Shown one piece after another: positions 27,997 through 47,707 of a stretch of DNA of 64,000 bases. Under the pieces are notes generated by a model, which saw nothing but the letters and a program-made list of their open reading frames with translations, was not told the origin of the DNA and did not search any database. Both the position numbers and the translations under genes were made by a program. Within the stretch, counting starts at the first letter, position 1. Each line of letters begins with the position of its first letter. Source of the DNA: Rhodanobacter soli (GTDB lineage Bacteria; Pseudomonadota; Gammaproteobacteria; Xanthomonadales; Rhodanobacteraceae); NCBI RefSeq assembly GCF_040548735.1, contig NZ_JBEPSD010000001.1:806001-870000 (forward strand), read 5' to 3'.

Positions 27997-28031
27997 GCCG
28001 CACCAGGTCGCGAATGGCGACCTGGTGCGGC
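27997..28031 (-). terminator. Hairpin after tuf1, probable str operon terminator
   Basis: A perfect 15-bp stem (GCCGCACCAGGTCGC and its complement) with loop GAATG begins 11 bp after the tuf1 stop. On the minus strand AAAGTTTC follows, a weak U-run. Confidence 0.75.
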
Positions 28032-28041
28032 CGAATCGCTC

Positions 28042-29232
<1,191 letters not shown>

Positions 29233-29281
29233 GACTCTGAACCTCTATAAAAGAACGGTATGTATTGGAAAGCCGGCCTTA

Positions 29282-31399
<2,118 letters not shown>

Positions 31400-31469
31400 T
31401 GATATGTACCTGTGCCGGGCTGCCTGCCCGATTCTATGCAGCCGTCCGGGCCACGCCTTATTTGAGAAT

Positions 31470-31632
31470 CCGCCATGGACGGCGGTGTGTTCTTTGCCGC
31501 CGGGGAAGGCGGCTTGAATCAATATTCGGCATGAATGCCGATTTGTTCTTGCCGCCTTAGAAGACGGCCCGAATCCCAAGACTCCGCCATGAACGGCAGA
31601 ACTGGCTCTGCGCCGTCACGTAATGACGGCGC
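31470..31632 (+). repeat. Paired-hairpin repeat array, copy R4 (rpsG-fusA gap), six hairpins
   Basis: Six consecutive hairpins: 31470-31485 (CCGCC, loop ATGGAC), 31496-31513 (GCCGCC, GGGGAA), 31526-31541 (TCGGC, ATGAAT), 31551-31568 (GCCGCC, TTAGAA, one mismatch), 31584-31599 (loop ATGAAC, one mismatch) and 31610-31632 (9-bp stem GCGCCGTCA). Spacers of hairpin pairs 1-2 and 3-4 contain TGTTCTT. It reads as three successive two-hairpin units, the later ones decayed. Confidence 0.82.
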
Positions 31633-31644
31633 AGGAAAAAACAC

Positions 31645-32112
31645 TTACCAGCGATAGTGCGAGAAGGCCTTGTTGGCTTCCGCCATGCGATGCGTCTCTT
31701 CGCGCTTCTTCGCAGCGCCACCGCGGCTTTCCGAAGCTTCCAGCAGCTCGGCAGCCAGCTTGCGCGGCATCGAGGTCTCGCCACGCTTGCGGGCAGCGTC
31801 GATGACCCAGCGCATCGCCAGCGCCATGCGGCGACCCGGACGCACTTCGACCGGCACCTGGTAGGTGGCGCCACCGACACGACGCGACTTCACCTCGACC
31901 GCCGGAGCGATGTTGTTCAGCGCCTTCTCGACCAGGGCCACCGGCTCGGCATTCTTTTCACCAATGTGCTGCAGCGCACCGTAAACGATGCTTTCAGCGA
32001 CCGACTTCTTGCCGCTCTTCATCACCATGTTGATGAAGCGGGCGATCAGCTGACTGCCGTGCTTGGGATCTGGCAGGACCAGACGGGCGGGATGTGAACC
32101 TTTACGCGACAT
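31645..32112 (-). CDS. rpsG: 30S ribosomal protein S7
   Basis: S7, 155 aa, head nucleation protein and str operon repressor in E. coli. Starts [43 protein letters not shown] is conserved. Follows rpsL by 69 bp; that gap has a small stem GTCCG/CGGAC and a hexaloop hairpin. Confidence 0.98.
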   Translation of the reverse strand: MSRKGSHPARLVLPDPKHGSQLIARFINMVMKSGKKSVAESIVYGALQHIGEKNAEPVALVEKALNNIAPAVEVKSRRVGGATYQVPVEVRPGRRMALAMRWVIDAARKRGETSMPRKLAAELLEASESRGGAAKKREETHRMAEANKAFSHYRW

Positions 32113-32157
32113 GTTTGTTGTCCGTTATTTTTGCGGACATTCCTGCCCGCCTGTAAA

Positions 32158-32175
32158 GCGGCCAGCGAGGGCCGC
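32158..32175 (+). repeat. Single hexaloop hairpin in rpsL-rpsG gap
   Basis: Stem GCGGCC / GGCCGC with loop AGCGAG. The stem equals that of hairpin A in R1 and R2, so this may be a solitary half copy of the repeat; the loop lacks GGA. Confidence 0.5.
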
Positions 32176-32181
32176 ACGACA

Positions 32182-32556
<375 letters not shown>

Positions 32557-32618
32557 GCGAAGCTGTTCCTGAAAACATAAAGGCAGCCCGAATAAGCTCG
32601 GTCTGCCAAGAAGCGGGA

Positions 32619-32647
32619 ATTTAACATGAGCAGCCTGCCATAGGCAA
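32619..32647 (-). promoter_or_regulatory. Candidate promoter for rpsL
   Basis: Minus-strand -35 TTGCCT, 17-bp spacer, -10 TTAAAT, followed by TCCCGC. It would let the str operon be transcribed apart from rpoBC. Confidence 0.38.
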
Positions 32648-32678
32648 GCCAGTGCTCAGCCGTCCTGGACCCGAACAC

Positions 32679-32698
32679 GAGGTGCGTCCCTGCACCTC
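32679..32698 (-). terminator. Hairpin after rpoC with AGGGAC loop
   Basis: Stem GAGGTGC / GCACCTC, loop AGGGAC on the transcribed sense. It lies 36 bp after the rpoC stop with no U-run. It resembles hairpin B of the paired repeats, in sense orientation, and may be a terminator or processing stem. Confidence 0.45.
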
Positions 32699-32733
32699 AT
32701 TTCGTATGTCAGCGAGCAAAACCCGGAACGGGC

Positions 32734-36948
<4,215 letters not shown>

Positions 36949-36973
36949 TCGAAATCTCCGGTGACTGCGCGGA

Positions 36974-41134
<4,161 letters not shown>

Positions 41135-41221
41135 GATCGGTAGCGCCTCGGTTCGCAGTGACGCCGGTGGTGCACACACCGGCTGAATGAAAAATCAGGT
41201 GTTCGACAAATCCGCGGATTT

Positions 41222-41274
41222 GGGAATCGAGAATGGGGATTCGACCTGCAAATCCCTATTCTCCATTCCCCTTC
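41222..41274. repeat. GGGAAT-type inverted repeat between rplL and rpoB
   Basis: Two 20-nt arms (41222-41241 and 41251-41270) that are complementary except at about two positions flank a 9-nt loop, built from GGGAAT/GGGGATT words. Similar GGGAAT-rich runs are widespread in xanthomonad intergenic DNA. A shorter AAATCC-GC-GGATTT stem sits just beside it at 41208-41221. It could act as an RNase III-type processing stem between rplL and rpoB. Confidence 0.6.
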
Positions 41275-41289
41275 CCGCCTAAGCAGGCA

Positions 41290-41317
41290 AAGCCCGGGGG
41301 CTCGCGCCCCCAGGCTT
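41290..41317 (-). terminator. Hairpin after rplL (attenuator-like)
   Basis: Stem AAGCC-GGGGGC / GCCCCC-GGCTT with one internal mismatch and a 4-nt loop, about 40 bp after rplL. The downstream minus strand lacks a U-run (TGCCTGC), so only partial termination before rpoB is likely, as known for E. coli. Confidence 0.55.
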
Positions 41318-41358
41318 GCTTGACGCTAGATCAAACTGACGACGCGCAAGGGCGCCGA

Positions 41359-41727
41359 TTACTTCAGTTCGACCGTGGCGCCGGCAGCTTCGAGGTCCTT
41401 CTTGAACTTCTCGGCATCTTCCTTCGACACGGCTTCCTTCAGGACGCCGCCGGCCTCGGTGAGGTCCTTGGCTTCCTTCAGGCCCAGGCCGGTGATCGCG
41501 CGGACAGCCTTGATCACGTCGACCTTCTTGGCGCCGGCGGTCTTCAGGATGACGTCGAACTCGGTCTGCGCTTCGGCAACCGGGGCAGCAGCGGCCGGAC
41601 CGGCCACGGCGACCGGGGCAGCGGCGGTCACGCCAAACTTCTCTTCGATGGCCTTCACCAGGTCCATCACTTCCATGAGCGACTTGGCGGCGACGGCTTC
41701 AACGATCTGTTCGTTGGTCAGGGACAT
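41359..41727 (-). CDS. rplL: 50S ribosomal protein L7/L12
   Basis: L7/L12, 122 aa, stalk protein that recruits GTPase factors. N-terminal dimer domain (1-32), Ala-rich hinge (about 33-50: [16 protein letters not shown]) and C-domain with [21 protein letters not shown]. Follows rplJ by 45 bp. Confidence 0.98.
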   Translation of the reverse strand: MSLTNEQIVEAVAAKSLMEVMDLVKAIEEKFGVTAAAPVAVAGPAAAAPVAEAQTEFDVILKTAGAKKVDVIKAVRAITGLGLKEAKDLTEAGGVLKEAVSKEDAEKFKKDLEAAGATVELK

Positions 41728-41772
41728 TTGATTTACCTCTGGAAATGGATTCGGTTTGAATAGACGTTGAAC

Positions 41773-42306
41773 TTAGGCGGGTTCGGCTTCGGCCGGGGCT
41801 TCGGCGGCGACTTCGCCACCACCCTGCTTGTCGGCCACGGCCTTGACGACGCGGGCGAACATCGTGGCCGGTTCGGCCAGCACGCGGGCCAGCATGGCCA
41901 GCGCCTGTTCGCGGGTCGGCAACGCGGCCAGCACGTCGACGTGCGCAGCCGGCAGCAGCTTGCCTTCCACCGAGACGATTTTCGCCTTCAGCTTGTCGTT
42001 GCCCTTGGCGAATTCCTTGATCAGACGCCCGGCAGCGCCGGGTTCTTCCGTCGAGAATGCGTACAGCAGCGGACCGACCAGGGCGTCCTTGACGACCTCG
42101 AATTCGGTACCGGCCACGGCGCGCGACGCCAGCGTGTTCTTGACAACCCTCAAGTACACGCCGGATTCGCGGGCCTTCTTGCGCATCGCGGTCATCTGTT
42201 CGACCGTGGTGCCCGCATACTCGGCAGCGACCAGGGAGTGAGCCTTCGCGGCAACTTCTGCCAGTTCGGCGACTACTTCTTGCTTCTGAGACAGATTGAG
42301 AGCCAT
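41773..42306 (-). CDS. rplJ: 50S ribosomal protein L10
   Basis: L10, 177 aa, anchors L12 dimers on 23S rRNA through its C-terminal helix. Starts [19 protein letters not shown]; conserved [31 protein letters not shown]. Preceded by GGAGGAG and by a long untranslated leader; L10-L12 represses this operon in E. coli. Confidence 0.98.
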   Translation of the reverse strand: MALNLSQKQEVVAELAEVAAKAHSLVAAEYAGTTVEQMTAMRKKARESGVYLRVVKNTLASRAVAGTEFEVVKDALVGPLLYAFSTEEPGAAGRLIKEFAKGNDKLKAKIVSVEGKLLPAAHVDVLAALPTREQALAMLARVLAEPATMFARVVKAVADKQGGGEVAAEAPAEAEPA

Positions 42307-42610
42307 TGCACTCCTCCAAATGAACTCCGCTTACGGCTCCTGCCGCTTGCGGTCCTGGGCGACGCCATCCGTGACGTCGGGGACGCGAGGGTCCCGGGTG
42401 TTGGCCTTTCCAGAAAATCGAACGATTCCAGAAGGGGCAGCACCATCTGCGCAGGCCGGATTTGCCAGAAACCCGATTAAGCGGTCCCGCTGGCGGCGAC
42501 GGCGATTCCCTGCCTTGTACGAGCTCCCTGCCCGTCGTCGTCGCGCGCTGAACGCGCCTGCGGTCTTTGACAGCGGCCCCGACCTTCATGCGAAGAACCG
42601 GGGCTACCCT
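42307..42610 (-). promoter_or_regulatory. rplJ-rplL leader (candidate L10-binding region)
   Basis: About 300 nt without coding potential between the rplA-end hairpin and rplJ. The last part contains AGGAGCCGTAAGCGGAG just before the ribosome site GGAGGAG, and an inner stem GGGACCC/CTCGCGTCCC region near 42380-42395. The position matches the L10 leader known upstream of rplJ. No promoter could be assigned with confidence. Confidence 0.4.
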
Positions 42611-42646
42611 CAAAAACTGCCCGCATCGACAAAAGCGTCGAGCGGG
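42611..42646 (-). terminator. Intrinsic terminator/attenuator between rplA and rplJ
   Basis: Minus-strand stem CCCGCTCGAC / GTCGATGCGGG (one bulged base, loop GCTTTT) followed by CAGTTTTTG. It begins 10 bp after the rplA stop, so it is placed to reduce readthrough from rplKA into rplJL. Confidence 0.72.
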
Positions 42647-42655
42647 ACTTGAGTC

Positions 42656-43363
42656 TTACTTCGCGGAGATGGCCAGCGACGAGGTATCGACGGCAACGCC
42701 GACGCCCATCGTGCTGGACAACGCCACTTTCTGCAGGAACTGACCCTTCGCCGTGGCCGGCTTGGCCTTCAGCAGGTCGGCGATCAGCGTGTTGAGGTTG
42801 TCCGCCAGCTGGGCGGCCTCGAAGCTGGCCTTGCCGATGGTGGCGTGGATGATGCCCGCCTTGTCGTTGCGGAACTTCACCTGGCCGGCCTTGGCGTTCT
42901 TGACCGCGGTGGCGACGTCGGCGGTGACCGAGCCGTCCTTCGGGTTCGGCATCAGGCCGCGTGGGCCGAGCAGCTGGCCCAGCTTGCCGACCACGCGCAT
43001 CGCGTCCGGCGTGGCGATCACGCGACCGAAGTCGAGATCACCGGCCTGCATGCGCTCGGCCAGGTCGTCCATGCCGACGGCGTCGGCACCGGCGGCCTTG
43101 GCGGCCTCGGCCTTCTCGCCCGGCGGGCAGAACACGGCGACCTTGACGGTCTTGCCGGTGCCATGCGGCAGCAGCGAGGAGCCACGCACGCCCTGGTCCG
43201 ACTTCTTCGCGTCGATGCCCAGGCGCACGGCCACGTCCACCGACTCGGCGAACTTCGCCTTGGCGTTGTCCTTGACGATCTTCAGGGCTTCTTCCAGGGC
43301 GTAGAACTTGCCCGGCTGCACCGCGGCCTGCGCCGACTTCATACGCTTCGTGAGCTTTGCCAT
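42656..43363 (-). CDS. rplA: 50S ribosomal protein L1
   Basis: L1, 235 aa, forms the mobile L1 stalk at the E site and represses rplKA in E. coli. [15 protein letters not shown] start, conserved [18 protein letters not shown] and [13 protein letters not shown]. Lies 3 bp after rplK. Confidence 0.98.
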   Translation of the reverse strand: MAKLTKRMKSAQAAVQPGKFYALEEALKIVKDNAKAKFAESVDVAVRLGIDAKKSDQGVRGSSLLPHGTGKTVKVAVFCPPGEKAEAAKAAGADAVGMDDLAERMQAGDLDFGRVIATPDAMRVVGKLGQLLGPRGLMPNPKDGSVTADVATAVKNAKAGQVKFRNDKAGIIHATIGKASFEAAQLADNLNTLIADLLKAKPATAKGQFLQKVALSSTMGVGVAVDTSSLAISAK

Positions 43364-43366
43364 GTC

Positions 43367-43795
43367 TTAACCCTCCACCACAAGGCCCATGCTGCGGGCG
43401 CTACCGGCAATGGTGCGCACCGCGGCGTCGAGGTCGGCAGCCGTCAGATCCGGCTCCTTCTGCTTCGCAATATCTTCCAGCTGCTTGCGAGTGACCTTGC
43501 CGACCTTGTCGGTATTCGGCTTCTGCGAACCCTTGGCGACACCGGTGGCCTTCTTCAGAAGGATCGTGGCGGGCGGGGTCTTGGTGATGAAGGTGAAGCT
43601 GCGGTCGGAGTACGCGGTGATGATGGTCGGAATCGGCAGACCCGGCTCCAGCTTCTGCGTGGCGGCATTGAACGCCTTGCAGAACTCCATGATGTTCAGG
43701 CCGCGCTGACCAAGGGCTGGGCCCACCGGCGGCGACGGGTTGGCCTGGCCGGCCTTGACCTGCAGTTTGATGTAACCGACAACTTTCTTTGCCAT
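43367..43795 (-). CDS. rplK: 50S ribosomal protein L11
   Basis: L11, 142 aa from ATG 43795 ([18 protein letters not shown]), the exact family length. N-domain proline pair region [14 protein letters not shown] and C-domain binding the GTPase centre rRNA. Longer in-frame reading would run into the promoter and is rejected. Confidence 0.98.
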   Translation of the reverse strand: MAKKVVGYIKLQVKAGQANPSPPVGPALGQRGLNIMEFCKAFNAATQKLEPGLPIPTIITAYSDRSFTFITKTPPATILLKKATGVAKGSQKPNTDKVGKVTRKQLEDIAKQKEPDLTAADLDAAVRTIAGSARSMGLVVEG

Positions 43796-43928
43796 TGGAT
43801 TTTCCTCGCGAGTCCAAGCGCCTTGCGGCTCCTCGCTGTTCACCGTTCCATGGATGGAGGGAAGATCCGCCTCGTGCAGATCCAAAACGCGGACACGCCG
43901 GGCCAAAAAGACCCCGCGTGAACCGCGC

Positions 43929-43957
43929 AGTATAGAGATTTACCGAATCGTCAGCAA
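43929..43957 (-). promoter_or_regulatory. Candidate promoter for rplK
   Basis: Minus-strand -35 TTGCTG, 17-bp spacer, -10 TATACT, then GCGCGG. The GC-rich discriminator suggests stringent control. It lies in the 220-bp nusG-rplK gap, about 134 bp before the rplK start. Confidence 0.5.
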
Positions 43958-44015
43958 GCCCCGTGCCAAAGTCGCCGGATCGGGTGGCCAGGTTGCCCCG
44001 GCCGGATCAGGCCGC

Positions 44016-44576
44016 TCAGGCCTTCTCGACCTGACCAAACTCCAGCTCGACCGGGGTCGAACGACCGAAGATCAGCACTGCCACGCGCAGGCGACTCTTC
44101 TCGTAGTTGACTTCCTCGACCACGCCATTGAAATCGTTGAACGGGCCTTCGGTGACGCGCACCATCTCGCCCGGCTCGAACAGCACCTTGGGACGGGGCT
44201 TCTCGACGCCTTCGCGCACGCGGCTGAGGATCGCCTCGGCTTCGCTGTCCTTGATCGGCAGCGGGCGGTCGGCGGTACCGCCGATGAAACCCATCACTTT
44301 CGGGGTTTCCTTGATCAGATGCCAGCATTCGTCGTCGATCCGGGGCGACTTGCCCTCGGTATTCGTCTCGATCTGCACCAGCACGTAGCCCGGGAAGAAC
44401 TTGCGCTCGCTGCGGCGCTTCTGGCCGCCACGCATCTCGATCACTTCCTCGGTCGGCACCAGCACTTCACCGAACTTCTCCTCCATCGCGGCGCGCTTGA
44501 CGCGCTCCTCGAGGGATCGCTTCACCTGGTTCTCGAAACCCGAATAGGCGTGCACCACGTACCAACGCTTGCTCAT
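44016..44576 (-). CDS. nusG: Transcription termination/antitermination protein NusG
   Basis: NusG, 186 aa from ATG 44576 ([15 protein letters not shown]); GAGGTG directly upstream decides this over the earlier Met. NGN domain (1-115) binds the RNA polymerase clamp; KOW domain (about 133-186, [14 protein letters not shown]) binds S10 or Rho. Follows secE by 7 bp. Confidence 0.98.
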   Translation of the reverse strand: MSKRWYVVHAYSGFENQVKRSLEERVKRAAMEEKFGEVLVPTEEVIEMRGGQKRRSERKFFPGYVLVQIETNTEGKSPRIDDECWHLIKETPKVMGFIGGTADRPLPIKDSEAEAILSRVREGVEKPRPKVLFEPGEMVRVTEGPFNDFNGVVEEVNYEKSRLRVAVLIFGRSTPVELEFGQVEKA

Positions 44577-44583
44577 GCTCACC

Positions 44584-44979
44584 TCAGCCACCCAGCTTCA
44601 GCAGCCAGTCGAGAATGACCGACTTCAGGATCAGGTCGATCAGACCCAGCAGCAGCGACAGGACGACCACCACCACGATGATGATGCCAGTCGTCTTGAT
44701 CGTCTCGTCGCGGGTCGGCCAGACCACCTTGCGCATTTCGAACTGCGACTCGGCGATGAAGTTCCGCACCCGCCGGCCCAGCGCGGTGAACGCGGCGATC
44801 GCCAGCGCAACCACCATCGCGGCCAGCACGCCCAGCAGACGCACCGACGATGAAATGCTGCCATCCCGACCGAGCCAGGAATAGGCGAAGATACCGCCAG
44901 CCAGCACCAGGCCCGCCAGTACCAGCTTGCCGATGTCGGCGGCGTTCGTGCCCTTGGGCTGTTCTGCCTTGGTATTCAT
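44584..44979 (-). CDS. secE: Preprotein translocase subunit SecE
   Basis: SecE, 131 aa, three membrane spans as in gammaproteobacteria (about 17-36, 45-64 and 97-120). The conserved amphipathic segment [18 protein letters not shown] near 79-95 clamps SecY. The start follows tRNA-Trp by about 80 bp; the secE-nusG pairing is standard. Confidence 0.97.
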   Translation of the reverse strand: MNTKAEQPKGTNAADIGKLVLAGLVLAGGIFAYSWLGRDGSISSSVRLLGVLAAMVVALAIAAFTALGRRVRNFIAESQFEMRKVVWPTRDETIKTTGIIIVVVVVLSLLLGLIDLILKSVILDWLLKLGG

Positions 44980-45060
44980 GCACTAGTGACCAGGTGTCAG
45001 CAGCATGCCGTGCCTTGCGGCCGACCTTGCCATCGTCACCCGTCTCGATCCTCGGGGAAG

Positions 45061-45136
<76 letters not shown>

Positions 45137-45161
45137 ACATGGCTTGAACTTGAAACACGAC

Positions 45162-45186
45162 GGCGAGCGGCTTGAATCCGCTCGCC
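45162..45186 (-). terminator. Hairpin between tuf2 repeats and tRNA-Trp
   Basis: Perfect 9-bp stem GGCGAGCGG / CCGCTCGCC with loop of 7 nt. No strong U-run follows on the minus strand. It may end the tuf2 transcript or mark processing before tRNA-Trp. Confidence 0.5.
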
Positions 45187-45215
45187 CCGTGAGGGTTATT
45201 TTAGACTTTATTTCA

Positions 45216-45321
45216 GCCATCTTCCGTGATGGCAAAGATCAAACCGGCATCCATGCCGGACTTCTCACATTTGTTTCAGCCATCCTCCCTGATGGCAAAG
45301 ATCAGACCGGCATCCTGCCGG
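45216..45321 (-). repeat. Paired-hairpin repeat, two tandem copies R5a and R5b (tuf2-tRNA-Trp gap)
   Basis: On the minus strand R5b (45279-45321) reads CCGGC-AGGAT-GCCGG, spacer TCTGATCTTT, GCCATC-AGGGAG-GATGGC. R5a (45216-45259) reads CCGGC-ATGGAT-GCCGG, spacer TTTGATCTTT, GCCATC-ACGGAA-GATGGC. They form a direct repeat with period 63 bp, flanked by AAGTCCGGC. Loops read NGGA on the transcribed sense strand, just after tuf2. Confidence 0.88.
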
Positions 45322-45339
45322 ACTTTTCACAAAAGCTTT

Positions 45340-46530
<1,191 letters not shown>

Positions 46531-46606
46531 GCGCGCTAAACCCCGATGGAGTCAATGAATTGGAGAAAACTGCCCGTTTCGGGGCTGACCATGACGGTCG
46601 AATGAG

Positions 46607-46682
<76 letters not shown>

Positions 46683-46693
46683 CAAAGCTTTAA

Positions 46694-46735
46694 CCGTCCT
46701 CCATGACGGCAAAGACAAGACCGGCGTCCTGCCGG
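46694..46735 (-). repeat. Paired-hairpin repeat, copy R6 (tRNA-Gly to tRNA-Thr gap)
   Basis: Minus strand: CCGGC-AGGAC-GCCGG (46721-46735), spacer TCTTGTCTTTG, CCGTC-ATGGAG-GACGG (46694-46709). Flank TGAAGAGT precedes it, identical to the flank of R3. It lies inside a polycistronic tRNA transcript, in sense orientation. Confidence 0.85.
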
Positions 46736-46803
46736 ACTCTTCAAAAATTCGTCGACCTCTGCATCTTCTGCACCGGTCGATCATGTTGACAGGTGCAGCG
46801 CAA

Positions 46804-46877
46804 TGGAGCGGAAGGCGGGAATCGAACCCGCGTAATCAGTTTGGAAAACTGATGTTCTACCATTGAACTACTCCCGC
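46804..46877 (-). tRNA. trnG: tRNA-Gly (anticodon TCC)
   Basis: 74 nt with encoded CCA. Acceptor GCGGGAG / CTTCCGC (one G-T pair), anticodon loop TTTCCAA, T arm GTTCGATTC. Confidence 0.97.
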
Positions 46878-46896
46878 CCTGCGCGGAACTCTGTGC

Positions 46897-46982
46897 TGGT
46901 GGAGGGAGGTGGATTCGAACCACCGAAGGCGTAAGCCAGCAGATTTACAGTCTGCCCCCGTTGGCCGCTTGGGTATCCCTCC
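46897..46982 (-). tRNA. trnY: tRNA-Tyr (anticodon GTA)
   Basis: 86 nt with encoded CCA and a long variable arm, class II. Acceptor GGAGGGA / TCCCTCC, anticodon loop CTGTAAA. First gene of the tRNA-tuf2 unit, 19 bp before tRNA-Gly. Confidence 0.97.
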
Positions 46983-46996
46983 AACAAAGAACGCGT

Positions 46997-47025
46997 ATTG
47001 TGTGGATCAGGCCCTGAACTGTCAA
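46997..47025 (-). promoter_or_regulatory. Promoter of the tRNA-Tyr/Gly/Thr-tuf2 operon
   Basis: Minus-strand consensus -35 TTGACA, 17-bp spacer, -10 CACAAT, then ACGCG. The perfect -35 and GC-rich discriminator are the typical form of a strong stringently controlled tRNA promoter; the tRNA-Tyr 5' end is 14 bp beyond. Confidence 0.7.
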
Positions 47026-47076
47026 CACCTTGCGGCGCCGATTCCGCCCGCGGCAGCGATTATTCCGCGGATATCA

Positions 47077-47565
47077 TCAGTCCAGCGAAGCCGCGTGCAG
47101 ATCGACCAGTTGCTCCATGCCTTTGGACAACTCCAGCAGCTGTTTCGCCTGCGCCTGCAGCCGGCGCTCGCTATCGTCGCGCGGCTCCCAGTGCGGCACC
47201 GGGGTGGGCTTGCCCTCCGGGCTGTCCAATGCCACGAACACCATTACGCAGCTGGTCGCCAGACGCTGTTCGTCCTTGCGCAGATCGCGCGCCAGCACGT
47301 CGATGGCCATATGCATGCTGCTGGTGCCGGTGTGGATCAGACGCGCCCGCACCGTGACCAGGTCGCCGATCAGGATCGGCGCCACGAACTGGATGCCGCT
47401 GACCGAGGCGGTGACGCAATACGCCCCGCTCCAGCCCACCGCGCAGGCATAACCGGCCTGGTCGATCCACTTCATCGCCATGCCGCCGTGCACCTTGCCG
47501 CCGAAGTTGACGTCGGTGGGTTGGGCGAGAAAGCGGAACGTCACTTCATGCTGTTTTCCGGACAT
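47077..47565 (-). CDS. Acyl-CoA thioesterase, YciA/hot-dog family
   Basis: Single hot-dog domain thioesterase, 162 aa from ATG 47565 (MSGKQHEVTFRFLAQPTDVNFGG). The VHGGMAMKWIDQAGYACA stretch near 26 holds the catalytic-type residues of the acyl-CoA thioester hydrolase family, and TVRARLIHTGTSSMHM is conserved. It should hydrolyse acyl-CoA esters in the cytoplasm. Longer in-frame sequence overlaps the divergent SpoIIE gene and is rejected. Single gene next to the tRNA operon promoter. Confidence 0.88.
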   Translation of the reverse strand: MSGKQHEVTFRFLAQPTDVNFGGKVHGGMAMKWIDQAGYACAVGWSGAYCVTASVSGIQFVAPILIGDLVTVRARLIHTGTSSMHMAIDVLARDLRKDEQRLATSCVMVFVALDSPEGKPTPVPHWEPRDDSERRLQAQAKQLLELSKGMEQLVDLHAASLD

Positions 47566-47707
47566 GGGGCGGGCATCTCGTGGGCGGAATCCGAAACCGG
47601 GATTATGCCTGACTGTGCGCATTTCCCCGTACCAGGGCACAGTTCGCCGGCTTGCGGCCCGCCACGCTTCATGGCTAGATGCCAAAAGGAAACAGGGGGA
47701 GTCAGCA

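Noticed and set aside
42296-42652. Plus-strand frame of 118 codons filling the rplA-rplJ gap
   Set aside because: Antisense to the leader with no ribosome site, and rich in Arg/Pro; more likely chance.
45216-45321. Tandem repeats after tuf2 considered as a CRISPR or as a pair of ordinary terminators
   Set aside because: Only two units, no unique spacers of constant length and no cas genes, so not CRISPR. Stems lack long U-runs, and the same elements occur within operons, so simple terminators are unlikely.
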